DNA from: Nitrospirae bacterium MYbin6
Lineage (GTDB): Bacteria; Nitrospirota; Thermodesulfovibrionia; Thermodesulfovibrionales; Magnetobacteriaceae
Length of the DNA stretch: 64,000 nucleotides
Direction of reading: 5' to 3'
Assembly: GCA_002753305.1 (NCBI GenBank)
Contig: PEAC01000002.1
Coordinates: 1 to 64,000, forward strand
Within the stretch, counting starts at the first letter, position 1. Each line of letters starts with the position of its first letter. Made by a program: the position numbers and the translations under genes. This document shows, in pieces, positions 8,572 through 17,088 of this stretch. Under the pieces are notes generated by a model. That model worked only from the letters and a program-made list of their open reading frames with translations. It was not told where the DNA came from and did not search any database.

Positions 8572-8877
8572 TCATGAGTTAAGCCAACCGAGATACTCTT
8601 CCGAACCATCCACAATCGGCAGGGCAATTATCTCCGGCACCGTATAGGGGTGCAGCTCTTTCACCTTTGACATGAGGGCTGGGAAATTTGCCTTTTTTGC
8701 CTTTATTATCAGGAGCAGTTCACTCTCTTGCTGAACATGCCCTTCCCAGTGGAATATGGATTTAATATCGCTTACTATATTGGCACATTTTGCCAACCCC
8801 TCACTGACCAGTGCATCGGCTATGGTATTGCCGGTTTGTATATCGGGTACCGTTACCAGGACTACGTAAAATTCCAT
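8572..8877 (-). CDS. cutA: Divalent-cation tolerance protein CutA
   Basis: A 101-residue trimeric ferredoxin-fold protein of the CutA1 family. Family motifs are clear: YVVLVTVPD at the start, LVSEGLAKCANIV, SIFHWEGHVQQESELLLIIKAK, LHPYTVPEIIALPI and the terminal EYLGWLN. Its biological role is still uncertain in most bacteria; it is linked to copper tolerance in E. coli and structurally resembles PII proteins. GGAGG at 8887-8891 precedes ATG 8877, so the longer frame to 9024 is not coding. It lies between the MBOAT gene and the cNMP-binding gene on the same strand. Confidence 0.96.
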   Translation of the reverse strand: MEFYVVLVTVPDIQTGNTIADALVSEGLAKCANIVSDIKSIFHWEGHVQQESELLLIIKAKKANFPALMSKVKELHPYTVPEIIALPIVDGSEEYLGWLNS

Positions 8878-8902
8878 TAAGGTTAACCTCCTGTAGCGCG
8901 CA

Positions 8903-10378
8903 TTAGAATCTGAAATAAATAAAGGGATTGTATGTGCCGGTCGCAAGAGACATAGAAGATGCCAGAAGCACCAGAAATAGAAACACAATATACAGGCCCG
9001 ACATGCTGAATTTGTACATATCACACAAAAAGAGATTTCCCTCTAATCTGAGCTTCACGCTTTCATAGAGCTTGCCTATGTATGGAGCAAGCGGGGTGCA
9101 GAAGATAATTCCAACGGGAAGTGTAATCAGAAACTCATTGCTAAGATATGCCCCAACCGGATACAACAACCCATTACTGGCGCTAAGGCCTGCCATTGCC
9201 TTTAAAAACATGCCTGAATACTCAAACGTATCCGCCCTGAAAAATACCCAGCCCACAAGGATGACAGACATGGCATACATGTGGGCAATGGGAGACCATA
9301 CCCGCTTCAGAAGTTTATCCAGGCCCAGACGCTCCAGCACCATGAACAGGCCGTGAAACAACCCCCATACGACAAAATTCCAGCTTGCCCCGTGCCAAAG
9401 CCCCGTGCAGAAAAACACGGTTATCAGGTTAAGATACAACCTTCCCGTGCCTACCCTGTTGCCCCCAAGCGGTAAATAAAGATAGTCCCTGAACCATCTC
9501 GACAGCGATATGTGCCACCTCTGCCAGAACTCGCGTATCGATTTCGCAATGTACGGATAGTTGAAGTTCTCCAGAAATTCAAAGCCAAACATCCTGCCAA
9601 GCCCGATTGCCATGTCAGAGTAGCCTGAAAAATCAAAATATATTTGCAGTGTATATGTCACAATGCCAAGCCACGCAAGCGGGGCCGTGAGGTCTTGCCC
9701 CGGGATGGCGAAAATCTTGTCTGCCACAGACCCCATTGTGTTTGCAATCAGGACCTTTTTCCCAAGCCCCATGACAAAGCGCCGCACCCCGGAGGCAAAC
9801 AAGGCGACAGTCGTAGCGCGCGTAAGAATCTGCACCGCTACGTCGTGATACCTTATTATGGGGCCTGCTACCAACTGCGGAAAGAACATTATGTACAGGG
9901 CAAGGTTCGGCAGATTTGCCTTTTTAATTTCCGCGTACTCTCCGCGTGTCTGCTTCCTGTATAGGTCGATAACATAAGACAGGCTGTGAAACGTATAGAA
10001 GGAGATACCCAGGGGCAGATGGATTTCCTTCATGACGATTTTCTCGTAACCCGCAAGGACTACAAAGTAGTTGAGGTTATCCACGATAAAGTTTGCGTAT
10101 TTAAAAAAGGCCAGAAGGGCCAGGTTTGCTATAACAGCGTAGGCCAGCGACCTTTTAGGCGATAGCAGGCGCGCGTCCTCTATCAGGTAAGCAAAGAAGT
10201 AGTTTATTAATATGGAAAGGAGCATCAACAAAAGAAACGCCCCCTCGCCCCAGGCATAAAACAACATGCTCACGATGAGCAGAAACACGTTGCGCACCTG
10301 AGTGTTCTTCAGGCTGAGGCCGATAAGCAACGTCAGGGGCAGGAATAGAAATAAAAATATTGGCGAGCTAAATACCAT
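8903..10378 (-). CDS. MBOAT-family O-acyltransferase (AlgI/DltB-like)
   Basis: A polytopic membrane enzyme (491 residues, about 11 hydrophobic segments) that moves acyl or acetyl groups across the membrane to an extracytoplasmic acceptor. The two signature His residues are visible: His289 in EFWQRWHISLSRWFRDYLYL and His329 in CTGLWHGASWNF. Other AlgI motifs are LPLGISFYTFHSLSYVIDLYR and FDFSGYSDMAIGLGRMFGF. AlgJ/AlgX/PatB-type partners are absent nearby, so the acceptor (exopolysaccharide, peptidoglycan or other) cannot be named. It ends 25 bases upstream of cutA. Confidence 0.93.
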   Translation of the reverse strand: MVFSSPIFLFLFLPLTLLIGLSLKNTQVRNVFLLIVSMLFYAWGEGAFLLLMLLSILINYFFAYLIEDARLLSPKRSLAYAVIANLALLAFFKYANFIVDNLNYFVVLAGYEKIVMKEIHLPLGISFYTFHSLSYVIDLYRKQTRGEYAEIKKANLPNLALYIMFFPQLVAGPIIRYHDVAVQILTRATTVALFASGVRRFVMGLGKKVLIANTMGSVADKIFAIPGQDLTAPLAWLGIVTYTLQIYFDFSGYSDMAIGLGRMFGFEFLENFNYPYIAKSIREFWQRWHISLSRWFRDYLYLPLGGNRVGTGRLYLNLITVFFCTGLWHGASWNFVVWGLFHGLFMVLERLGLDKLLKRVWSPIAHMYAMSVILVGWVFFRADTFEYSGMFLKAMAGLSASNGLLYPVGAYLSNEFLITLPVGIIFCTPLAPYIGKLYESVKLRLEGNLFLCDMYKFSMSGLYIVFLFLVLLASSMSLATGTYNPFIYFRF

Positions 10379-10614
10379 GCGTCAGACTATCCGTAACCGT
10401 TCGCCATATACGGGCCGCCCAAAGGCCCGTGCTGATTGCTCAATCGGAGAATTATATAACTTCATATATATTGCCATCTCAACAGAGTTAATTTTAGCCT
10501 TTTTCAGCAAAAAATGCAATGATTCATCGCTCCCTCATCCAAATAAGAAAAACGGCGACCCAACATCTTGTACAATTGGACCGCCGTATCATTCATATCG
10601 GGTATATCTGGTTA

Positions 10615-11703
10615 TTAAATGCGAAGCGCCTTTTTGGTATTTCCAAAGATAACCCCATTCTTGAACCCATGTGCCGCTTTGATTCTTATGTCCTTGTCAA
10701 GGGGGTTCTTTAGCTTGCAGACCTCGATGAATTCCTTGACGGTCATGTCATGCGTTACCAAAGGCAGGTGTGCCCAGCTGTCTATAGGGATTGGGAAATC
10801 TGAGCCGTTAAGCAGCCATGTAGCTGGGAAGTTCTTAACTATTTCAGGTAAGAAGGGGATTCTCGTTGAGAGCGACAGGGCTGAGGTATCAGCCCAAATC
10901 TTCACCTCACCACCAGTGTTTATTGCCTTCATAAACTCATAAAACTTAAGGGTTTCGTCTCTGTCGATAGCCGGGAATACGGGTGAGGCACAGTGGGCCG
11001 CGATGACCTTAACCCCGCATGAAATCGGCTTGATTAATAAACCGAAGCGGTCAAGGTCCAAGTTTGGGTCCTTCCTGCTCTCTTCGATATTTCGCATCCC
11101 CTCGGGGAAAGAGTACTCGAGGCCGATGTGGCAGAGCAGGGGCAGCCCGGCATTGGCAAGCATTTCATAGTACTCGTTGTGATTGCCCATTATGTAGATG
11201 TGCTGAATCGAAGGTATCCACTTCATAAGCACGGCGTCGGTCTCGTTAATCACGTAGTATAGCTCTTTCTTCCAGTCTTCCCTGTTTGGATTGACCGAGG
11301 CGCCTAAATAAAAGCGCTTATCCACCCCTTTTTTCTTTAACTCTTCATTCAGCAGCTTTACCTTCTTATCCAGAAAACGATTTGAAACATAGAGTGTGGT
11401 TATACTGTCCATACGCTCATGGGTATTGGGGTCATATGGGGCGTCCATGGCAAGAAGGACAATATTGTCTATCTCCCTGGATTCCACGAGGATTTTGGAT
11501 ATAAACTCGAAATACTCGTCAGATGAAACCACCTTATCGCCGTTAGTGTCGGCCCCGGCATTTCCTAACCCGTGCTCAATCATCGCGTACAAGATTCGCG
11601 TAAACCAGTGCGGACTGTTTTTCTTGTTGAAATACACATCGTTATCAACCTTGTTAATATCCGTGCCGTTACCAACGACATGGCAGTGCATATCAATTCT
11701 CAT
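10615..11703 (-). CDS. Amidohydrolase_2-type TIM-barrel hydrolase with an EF-hand-like loop
   Basis: A 362-residue metal-dependent hydrolase or decarboxylase. Metal-ligand motifs are in the expected order: DMHCH at residues 4-8, LLCHIGLEY, VIAAHCAS and LLNGSDFPI, fitting the amidohydrolase_2 (aminocarboxymuconate-decarboxylase-like) group. Residues 52-63 (DTNGDKVVSSDE) match the calcium EF-hand loop pattern DxNxDxxxxxxE and are followed by a helix YFEFISKIL, an insertion not typical of the family. The substrate is unknown. No signal peptide is seen. It lies 41 bases downstream of the DUF6765-like gene on the same strand. Confidence 0.85.
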   Translation of the reverse strand: MRIDMHCHVVGNGTDINKVDNDVYFNKKNSPHWFTRILYAMIEHGLGNAGADTNGDKVVSSDEYFEFISKILVESREIDNIVLLAMDAPYDPNTHERMDSITTLYVSNRFLDKKVKLLNEELKKKGVDKRFYLGASVNPNREDWKKELYYVINETDAVLMKWIPSIQHIYIMGNHNEYYEMLANAGLPLLCHIGLEYSFPEGMRNIEESRKDPNLDLDRFGLLIKPISCGVKVIAAHCASPVFPAIDRDETLKFYEFMKAINTGGEVKIWADTSALSLSTRIPFLPEIVKNFPATWLLNGSDFPIPIDSWAHLPLVTHDMTVKEFIEVCKLKNPLDKDIRIKAAHGFKNGVIFGNTKKALRI

Positions 11704-11744
11704 AAGTCCCTCCAGGGTAAACTGTTTTATGAAACTTTACCTAT

Positions 11745-12683
11745 CTACAGGCCTTTAATCAAGTCTAACACTAAGGCAAGTTGCGCCTTGGCCGCCTTGT
11801 TGAATTTGTACCAGTGCGTGTCAAGATGGTTGACGCCGTCTTTAAACTTTACTGTTAACCCGTTCCTTTCCAACGCACCATTTATCCACACATCGCTGAC
11901 GTATTGAGGGACTGCTTCGTGGCATTTAGCACGTATAAAATCTGAGACATCTGCTACCCTGTTGTCGAAATCGGAGGAGTTGACTATGTTAGTGTAATTT
12001 GGTGCTACAGTACTCCATTGAGGGCCGGCGCCAGTGTAGTCTCTCATTGCTTTATATATGTTCTCTACAGCATCTAACGCCCTTTTTTTGTTATCGATTT
12101 GTTTGTCATTTCCAAGCCGGTGGTCTGTCCATATCTCGGAGATAACGTCGGGAGAATGGCCAGCCTCGGCGTGGCCGATATCGGGAACAAGATATTTTTT
12201 TGCGTTATGCCATGGATACACGGAATTCCAATCTTCCCGCATTCCGGTAAAATTCTGATGAGACCATGTGTCGGCGTATGTGTGTAAGGCTATTCCTATA
12301 CGATAGGGTTCTTTGCTTTCCAAGGCATAGTTTAGTAATGTCTTGGCATTATTTGAGTTTGGCGTTGTGCTTAATGGGTTTTTCTTCTTGTCTATAGTAA
12401 CGTTGTTGTCTCCGGGAAGAAAATGAAAAGGTACATAAACGAAATTCTGAACATATGGGTCAACAGATAGCGGCGACATCGACTGGGTCATTATTGGAAA
12501 GTAGTTGCCGCCTGTTGAGCATTCGATTTTTTCGGGAAAAGGTATGTCCCCACCGCCATCGCTAAACCATCTCTCGCTATTGTCGTCAACAAATTGCGAC
12601 GCATGGGCGATGATTTCGGCGTCTTTACATTCGGTTAACTTTGCTATAGAGTAGATAATGTCATAATGAAAATCTTTTTCCAT
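11745..12683 (-). CDS. DUF6765-like helical protein
   Basis: A 312-residue protein without signal peptide. His/Asp motifs are spread through it: MEKDFHYDIIYSIAK, IIAHASQFVDDN, GIALHTYADTWSHQNFTG and PDIGHAEAGHSPD. This pattern, especially the His-Thr-Tyr-Ala-Asp-Thr-Trp-Ser-His core, is that of DUF6765 proteins and resembles the Zn-binding core of phospholipase C/P1 nuclease-like proteins. Hydrolase activity is therefore possible but not shown. AAGGAG precedes the ATG. The amidohydrolase follows in the same direction, so the two may be co-transcribed. Confidence 0.6.
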   Translation of the reverse strand: MEKDFHYDIIYSIAKLTECKDAEIIAHASQFVDDNSERWFSDGGGDIPFPEKIECSTGGNYFPIMTQSMSPLSVDPYVQNFVYVPFHFLPGDNNVTIDKKKNPLSTTPNSNNAKTLLNYALESKEPYRIGIALHTYADTWSHQNFTGMREDWNSVYPWHNAKKYLVPDIGHAEAGHSPDVISEIWTDHRLGNDKQIDNKKRALDAVENIYKAMRDYTGAGPQWSTVAPNYTNIVNSSDFDNRVADVSDFIRAKCHEAVPQYVSDVWINGALERNGLTVKFKDGVNHLDTHWYKFNKAAKAQLALVLDLIKGL

Positions 12684-13083
12684 GTCTTTCTCCTTAAATC
12701 TTTACAGGCAGAGTTATAATGCGGACGAAGTCCGCGGCCTATGTACAGGTGCGCACAGGTATAGTATTATAGAGCAATAACCATGCCGAGCATTCAATAG
12801 GAGCTAACATAGTGTATTATAAGAATAATTTAAACTTTACATCCCTTCGGTTAAGACTAATACTATGGAGAGCGGTACTACTTTGTGGTAATCAATTCCA
12901 TAGCTCCGGTTTTTGTAACCTGAAATTAACATAACCTTCATTCTATTGTAACATAGGCAATGTTACCATTGGTAGAGGAACGTGTTTGTACGGCTCACGC
13001 ATGGTGGAGCGCCAAGGGGGGCGAAATCCGCTGTTTCATGTGCAGCTACTAACGAACTGTCTTAGTTTTGGAGGAGAAAAAAT
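12684..13083. other. Intergenic region with a short hairpin
   Basis: About 400 bases between the minus-strand DUF6765-like gene and the small plus-strand gene. It holds a perfect stem GCGGAC-GAA-GTCCGC at 12721-12735 without a T tract. I see no convincing ORF, RNA gene or promoter pair in the rest. Confidence 0.5.
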
Positions 13084-13251
13084 ATGTGTCCACACTTCAG
13101 GGTGTCGAAAAAGTCTTGTGATATGGACAAATCGTGTTCTACCGAGTGTTTTGCGTGTGTCAATATGAAGATGTGCCAGAGTAAAATCTATGAGGCCTGT
13201 CCGCTTTATATCAGGAGCCTGTTTGCAAAAAACGATTGTATCGCTGTTTAA
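13084..13251 (+). CDS. Cys-rich 55-residue miniprotein
   Basis: A short gene with a very good ribosome site: GGAGGAG about 7 bases ahead of ATG 13084. The 55-residue product has eight Cys, at 2, 12, 18, 22, 25, 31, 39 and 52; the core CSTECFACVNMKMC gives spacing C-x3-C-x2-C-x5-C, suggesting a metal or Fe-S site. It has no signal peptide or membrane segment. I do not recognise the family. It lies 127 bases upstream of pgi on the same strand, with no obvious functional link. Confidence 0.6.
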   Translation: MCPHFRVSKKSCDMDKSCSTECFACVNMKMCQSKIYEACPLYIRSLFAKNDCIAV

Positions 13252-13378
13252 CCGAACCGCTTATTTCTATAGGCATTACAGGGGAGCGGCTTGTCCTTTA
13301 CTTAAGTATAAAAAACTGTTATATTACCAGCGCGGTTGAGCAGCTACTAATATATTTATTTACTCTGGAGGCATTGGC

Positions 13379-14974
13379 ATGGCAAATACGAATTACTGGA
13401 GACGGTATAAGAAATACCTGTATGTCAACGAATCACTTGGCCTTATGATTGACATCAGCAGGATGAACTTCACAGACGCCTGGTTAAAGAAGATGGAACC
13501 CCTTGTAGAGAGAGCCTTTGACGATATGAACAAACTCGAGTCCGGTACGATAGCAAACCCCGACGAAAAGCGCATGGTCGGGCACTACTGGCTCAGAAAC
13601 CCCGCCCTTGCCCCAAACAAGGAGATAAAGGCAGAAATCCAGGATACAATCAGCTCAATCAAGGAATTCTCCCACGCCATACATACGGGCAAGATAGTGT
13701 CCGAAAAGGGAAGAAAACCCTTTAAGAATATCCTGGTCATAGGAATCGGAGGCTCCGCCTTAGGGCCGCAATTTGCCGCCTCTGCCGTAGGCACGCCCCA
13801 TGACCCGATGTCAATATTCTTCTTTGACAACACAGACCCCGACGGCATGGACTTCGTACTTGGCCAAATCGGTAAGGGCCTCGGTGAGACCATCTCACTT
13901 GTAATCTCAAAGAGCGGCTCAACCGTTGAGACAAGAAACGGAATGCTTGAGGCAAAGCGCGCCTATGAGTCCAAGGGGCTGAGCTTTGCTAAACACGCCG
14001 TTGCCGTGACGGGCAAAGACAGCAAGCTCGATAAAATTGCTGCAGCAGAAGGATGGATTCGGCGCTTCCCGATGTGGGACTGGGTTGGTGGGCGAACGTC
14101 TGAGACCTCGGCGGTTGGACTCCTGCCGGCAGCACTTCAGGGACTTGACATTGACTCGATTCTCCTGGGGGCAAAACAGTGCGACGAGGCCACACGTACC
14201 CAAACGGCCCTTGAAAACCCATCGGCTATCCTTGCCATGATGTGGCACTACGCCACCAAGGGAAAGGGCACAAAGGACATGGTCATACTGCCCTATAAGG
14301 ACCGCCTTCATCTCTTTACGAAATACCTCCAGCAGCTTATCATGGAATCCCTCGGCAAGGAGAAAGACCTAGACGGCAAGTCTGTAAACCAGGGGATCGC
14401 CGTATACGGCAATAAAGGCTCTACTGACCAGCACGCCTACATTCAACAGCTCAGAGACGGCGTCAACAACTTCTTTGTAACCTTTGTAGAAGTCCTGAAA
14501 GACCGCGAAGGCAGCTCAATGTATGTCGAGGAGGACTTCACCACAGGGGACTACCTCAGTGCCTTTGCCCTGGGCACACGCGCCGCCCTTACGGGAAGTG
14601 GCAGGGAATCCATGACTATCACAATTGATAAAATGGACGCGTTCTCATTAGGGGTACTTATAGCCCTGTATGAAAGGGCTGTGGGGTTCTATGCCTCGAT
14701 GATAAACATAAACGCATACCACCAGCCCGGTGTGGAGGCAGGCAAGAAGGCCGCCGGAGCTGTGGTGAAACTTCAGGATGCCGCACTGAGGCATCTGACA
14801 AAGAATAAGACTGCTGCATTGACAGCCGATGAAGTCGCCTCTGGCATCGGGGCAGAGGAGGAGGCCGAGCTGGTATTTAAAATACTGCTGAGAGCCGCCC
14901 ATAATACAGACAGAAAAGTTAAAATACTACGTGATAAAGAAATTACCAGTTCTAAATTTCAGTACCAAGGTTAA
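13379..14974 (+). CDS. pgi: Glucose-6-phosphate isomerase
   Basis: Interconverts glucose 6-phosphate and fructose 6-phosphate. The 531-residue protein has the SIS-fold phosphosugar motifs: [66 protein letters not shown] and [25 protein letters not shown] with the catalytic-region Gln/His. It is a long form, similar in type to cyanobacterial or chlamydial enzymes. GGAGG lies just before ATG 13379 (13366-13370). No other sugar genes adjoin it. Confidence 0.95.
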   Translation: MANTNYWRRYKKYLYVNESLGLMIDISRMNFTDAWLKKMEPLVERAFDDMNKLESGTIANPDEKRMVGHYWLRNPALAPNKEIKAEIQDTISSIKEFSHAIHTGKIVSEKGRKPFKNILVIGIGGSALGPQFAASAVGTPHDPMSIFFFDNTDPDGMDFVLGQIGKGLGETISLVISKSGSTVETRNGMLEAKRAYESKGLSFAKHAVAVTGKDSKLDKIAAAEGWIRRFPMWDWVGGRTSETSAVGLLPAALQGLDIDSILLGAKQCDEATRTQTALENPSAILAMMWHYATKGKGTKDMVILPYKDRLHLFTKYLQQLIMESLGKEKDLDGKSVNQGIAVYGNKGSTDQHAYIQQLRDGVNNFFVTFVEVLKDREGSSMYVEEDFTTGDYLSAFALGTRAALTGSGRESMTITIDKMDAFSLGVLIALYERAVGFYASMININAYHQPGVEAGKKAAGAVVKLQDAALRHLTKNKTAALTADEVASGIGAEEEAELVFKILLRAAHNTDRKVKILRDKEITSSKFQYQG

Positions 14975-15037
14975 CCGCTGCCAGCAAATTGTGTTAACGG
15001 GGCGCGGGCACAGGCATACAGATGGACATGAGCGGCG

Positions 15038-16312
15038 ATGACAACTACATATCGCCGCCTGTGGCTTCCTGATCTACTGATACTCATTGGAGTTGCCTCA
15101 ATTGCTACCGTTATTTTCCTTAAGACCCCGCTAGACATAGAGATAGAGGGGTATTTCTATGGTGCGTCATCCTCTAAGACAACATGGTTTCTGGCAAAAC
15201 GATTTCCCTGGAAGCAGCTGTATTACTATGCCTCCGTGCCGGCTGCCCTTGTGGCCGCGGCCTCTATTGTGGCGCTCATTCTTGGGTATATAAAGGACAA
15301 ATACGCCAAATACAGGCTTTATTCGATATTTCTGATCCTCTCCCTGGTAATAGGCCCGGGCCTTTTAGTGAATCTGGCATTTAAAAACTACTGGGGAAGG
15401 CCGCGTCCGGTTGAGATAAAGGCATTCGGCGGCACATGGGACTACCAGCAGGTGCTGCAAAAGGGCAAGGGCGGCAGGGGTAAGTCATTTCCATCGGGCC
15501 ATGCCTCGGTTGGATATTATTTCCTTGCCTTTTATTTCATATTTCGCCGCAGGAAAAGGGCGCTGGCCCATTTATCTATAGCACTGGCCTATGGTACGCT
15601 GATTGGGGTTGCGAGGATGTCTATGGGTGGGCATTTCCTGTCAGATGTCTTGTGGTCGGCCTTTATTGTGTTTTTCAGTCAGTGGGCGCTCTATTATTTT
15701 ATTCTCAAAATACCGGAAAAAGAAGATGCCGCCATCAGGGCGCAAAGCACACCTTTAGGGCTTCGGACACGGGCATTTGCCATACTGTCCTACTGCGTTA
15801 TTGCAATAGTAATCACGCTTGGCATCCTGCTGACAACCCCGGTATTTAAAGAAGTAACCCATAAGGTCGATGTTGCATACGTACTGCCATATAATGTATC
15901 GATTAAATGTTCCCAGTGCAATGTCGACATATCTTTAGTCAATCAGGGGGTGTTAACAATAACGGGGACGGTACAAGGGGCCGGCCTGCCAAATAACATT
16001 ATTGAGGAATCGCTTACCGTGGGGCTTCGTTTCTTACTGTCGGAGTTCAGGTACGAGTTCAAGCCTCATGGTATCTACTCGGAATTGACCGCAAATATAA
16101 ATTTCATAATAGGCTCAAATGCAAACACGGTGTTCGCGCTCAGTGTGGACGTAGAAGACGGCGACATAATTATTCGGGAGCCCGGCCCTGACGCAACCGT
16201 ACCGGAGAACATCTATATCAAATTAAAAGACAGGGAACTAGTGCTTCCTGAGTCATTCAGAAATAAGGCGATAAACCTCTCTGCCGCAAAAGAATCTGTT
16301 TCATACCGATAG
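15038..16312 (+). CDS. PAP2-superfamily phosphatase with extra C-terminal domain
   Basis: A membrane phosphatase of 424 residues. The three PAP2 signatures are present: KNYWGRPRP, FPSGHASVGYYF and ARMSMGGHFLSDVLW, and the N-terminal 230 residues hold about six hydrophobic segments, as in lipid A 1-phosphatase or undecaprenyl-diphosphate phosphatase. After a last membrane helix (residues 245-270) comes a periplasmic domain of about 150 residues, predicted beta-rich, with a Cys pair (KCSQC) and no family I recognise. The substrate is likely a lipid phosphate. It starts 63 bases after pgi. Confidence 0.85.
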   Translation: MTTTYRRLWLPDLLILIGVASIATVIFLKTPLDIEIEGYFYGASSSKTTWFLAKRFPWKQLYYYASVPAALVAAASIVALILGYIKDKYAKYRLYSIFLILSLVIGPGLLVNLAFKNYWGRPRPVEIKAFGGTWDYQQVLQKGKGGRGKSFPSGHASVGYYFLAFYFIFRRRKRALAHLSIALAYGTLIGVARMSMGGHFLSDVLWSAFIVFFSQWALYYFILKIPEKEDAAIRAQSTPLGLRTRAFAILSYCVIAIVITLGILLTTPVFKEVTHKVDVAYVLPYNVSIKCSQCNVDISLVNQGVLTITGTVQGAGLPNNIIEESLTVGLRFLLSEFRYEFKPHGIYSELTANINFIIGSNANTVFALSVDVEDGDIIIREPGPDATVPENIYIKLKDRELVLPESFRNKAINLSAAKESVSYR

Positions 16313-16348
16313 GGGGGCTGACACACCACAGCCTGAGCTATCCTGAGA

Positions 16349-16480
16349 TTATGCCGTGGCCTTTTTCTCGGCTTCCAGTTTTTTCATCTTCTCCTGGAGT
16401 TCTTTAATTTCCTCTGGGGTGTAGCGCATGGTTTCGTCTTCTTTTGATGTTTTTTCCTGAGTACTATTGTTCTCTGCCAC
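16349..16480 (-). CDS. Small charged coiled-coil protein (43 residues)
   Basis: A short frame with GTG start at 16480 and GGAGGG about 7 bases upstream. The product is 43 residues, rich in Glu and Lys; after YTPEEIKELQEKMKKLEAEK it forms one predicted amphipathic helix and ends KATA. No Cys, signal peptide or known family. The good ribosome site and amphipathic periodicity support it; the short length keeps confidence moderate. Confidence 0.5.
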   Translation of the reverse strand: MAENNSTQEKTSKEDETMRYTPEEIKELQEKMKKLEAEKKATA

Positions 16481-17088
16481 AGCTCTGCCCTCCTTTGCGT
16501 ATTATACCGGACTGCGTATTATGCCGGACTGCCTTAGGTTTTTAATGATAACATAAGGCAGCACAGGGCTGCAACCAAAAAATTAATTCCCCCTTAGTAA
16601 AGTCCTTGTCCGTGTCCCTATACTCTTTAAACTACTCAAAGAGTTTTCCCTTCTTTTGTATTATATTAATTATTTAGGGAATTATTAAGGAATGCTTAAT
16701 TATATTATTTAATAGTAGCCCGTGGCCGTTTCCAGCGTAGTGTAGCAGGCGTTTCCGTGAGGGTATCCCGTGCGTTTCCCTTATGTGTCGACAGGGGCTG
16801 AATTATTTAATATTATCAGAGAGTTATGGCTAAATTAAGATGTTTCCCCGGAGGGGTAAGTGTGTGCCGCGGGATGTAGTCAGGCATGCCGCCAGGTGTG
16901 GCGCAACGGTATATATTACCAGGCAATTTTGCAATTTACATTTTCAGGGTAAGTGCTTGTATTTTAAAGATAATATAGGGCTTGGCGGGGTTTAGGCGGT
17001 TTTGTAAAAATAACTGCAGCCCCATTCTTCCGAATGGCATACAGCTCGCCATTCGGATTTGTCCAAATTAACGCTGAACCAAAAGAAA
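16481..17088. other. Intergenic region, about 600 bases, AT-rich
   Basis: No gene seen. It contains a 17-base tandem duplication at 16497-16530 and an imperfect terminator-like stem ACTCTTT/AAAGAGT (16622-16628 with 16638-16644, 9-base loop) followed by TTTT. The block at 16720-16900 is GC-richer and could hold a structured RNA, but I cannot assign a class. Confidence 0.4.
16497..16530 (+). repeat. 17-bp tandem direct duplication
   Basis: Two adjacent copies of GCGTATTATRCCGGACT, differing by one base (A or G). It lies just upstream of the small GTG-start gene on the minus strand, so it could affect its promoter. It may simply be a replication-slippage product. Confidence 0.8.

Noticed and set aside
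12721..12735. GCGGAC-GAA-GTCCGC hairpin as a terminator
   Set aside because: It has no T tract in either direction and lies upstream of the minus-strand gene rather than after a gene end, so it is only listed as a hairpin in the intergenic entry.
16720..16960. A possible riboswitch upstream of nothing obvious
   Set aside because: GC-rich patches hint at structure, but I could match no class, and the nearest plus-strand gene is far away.
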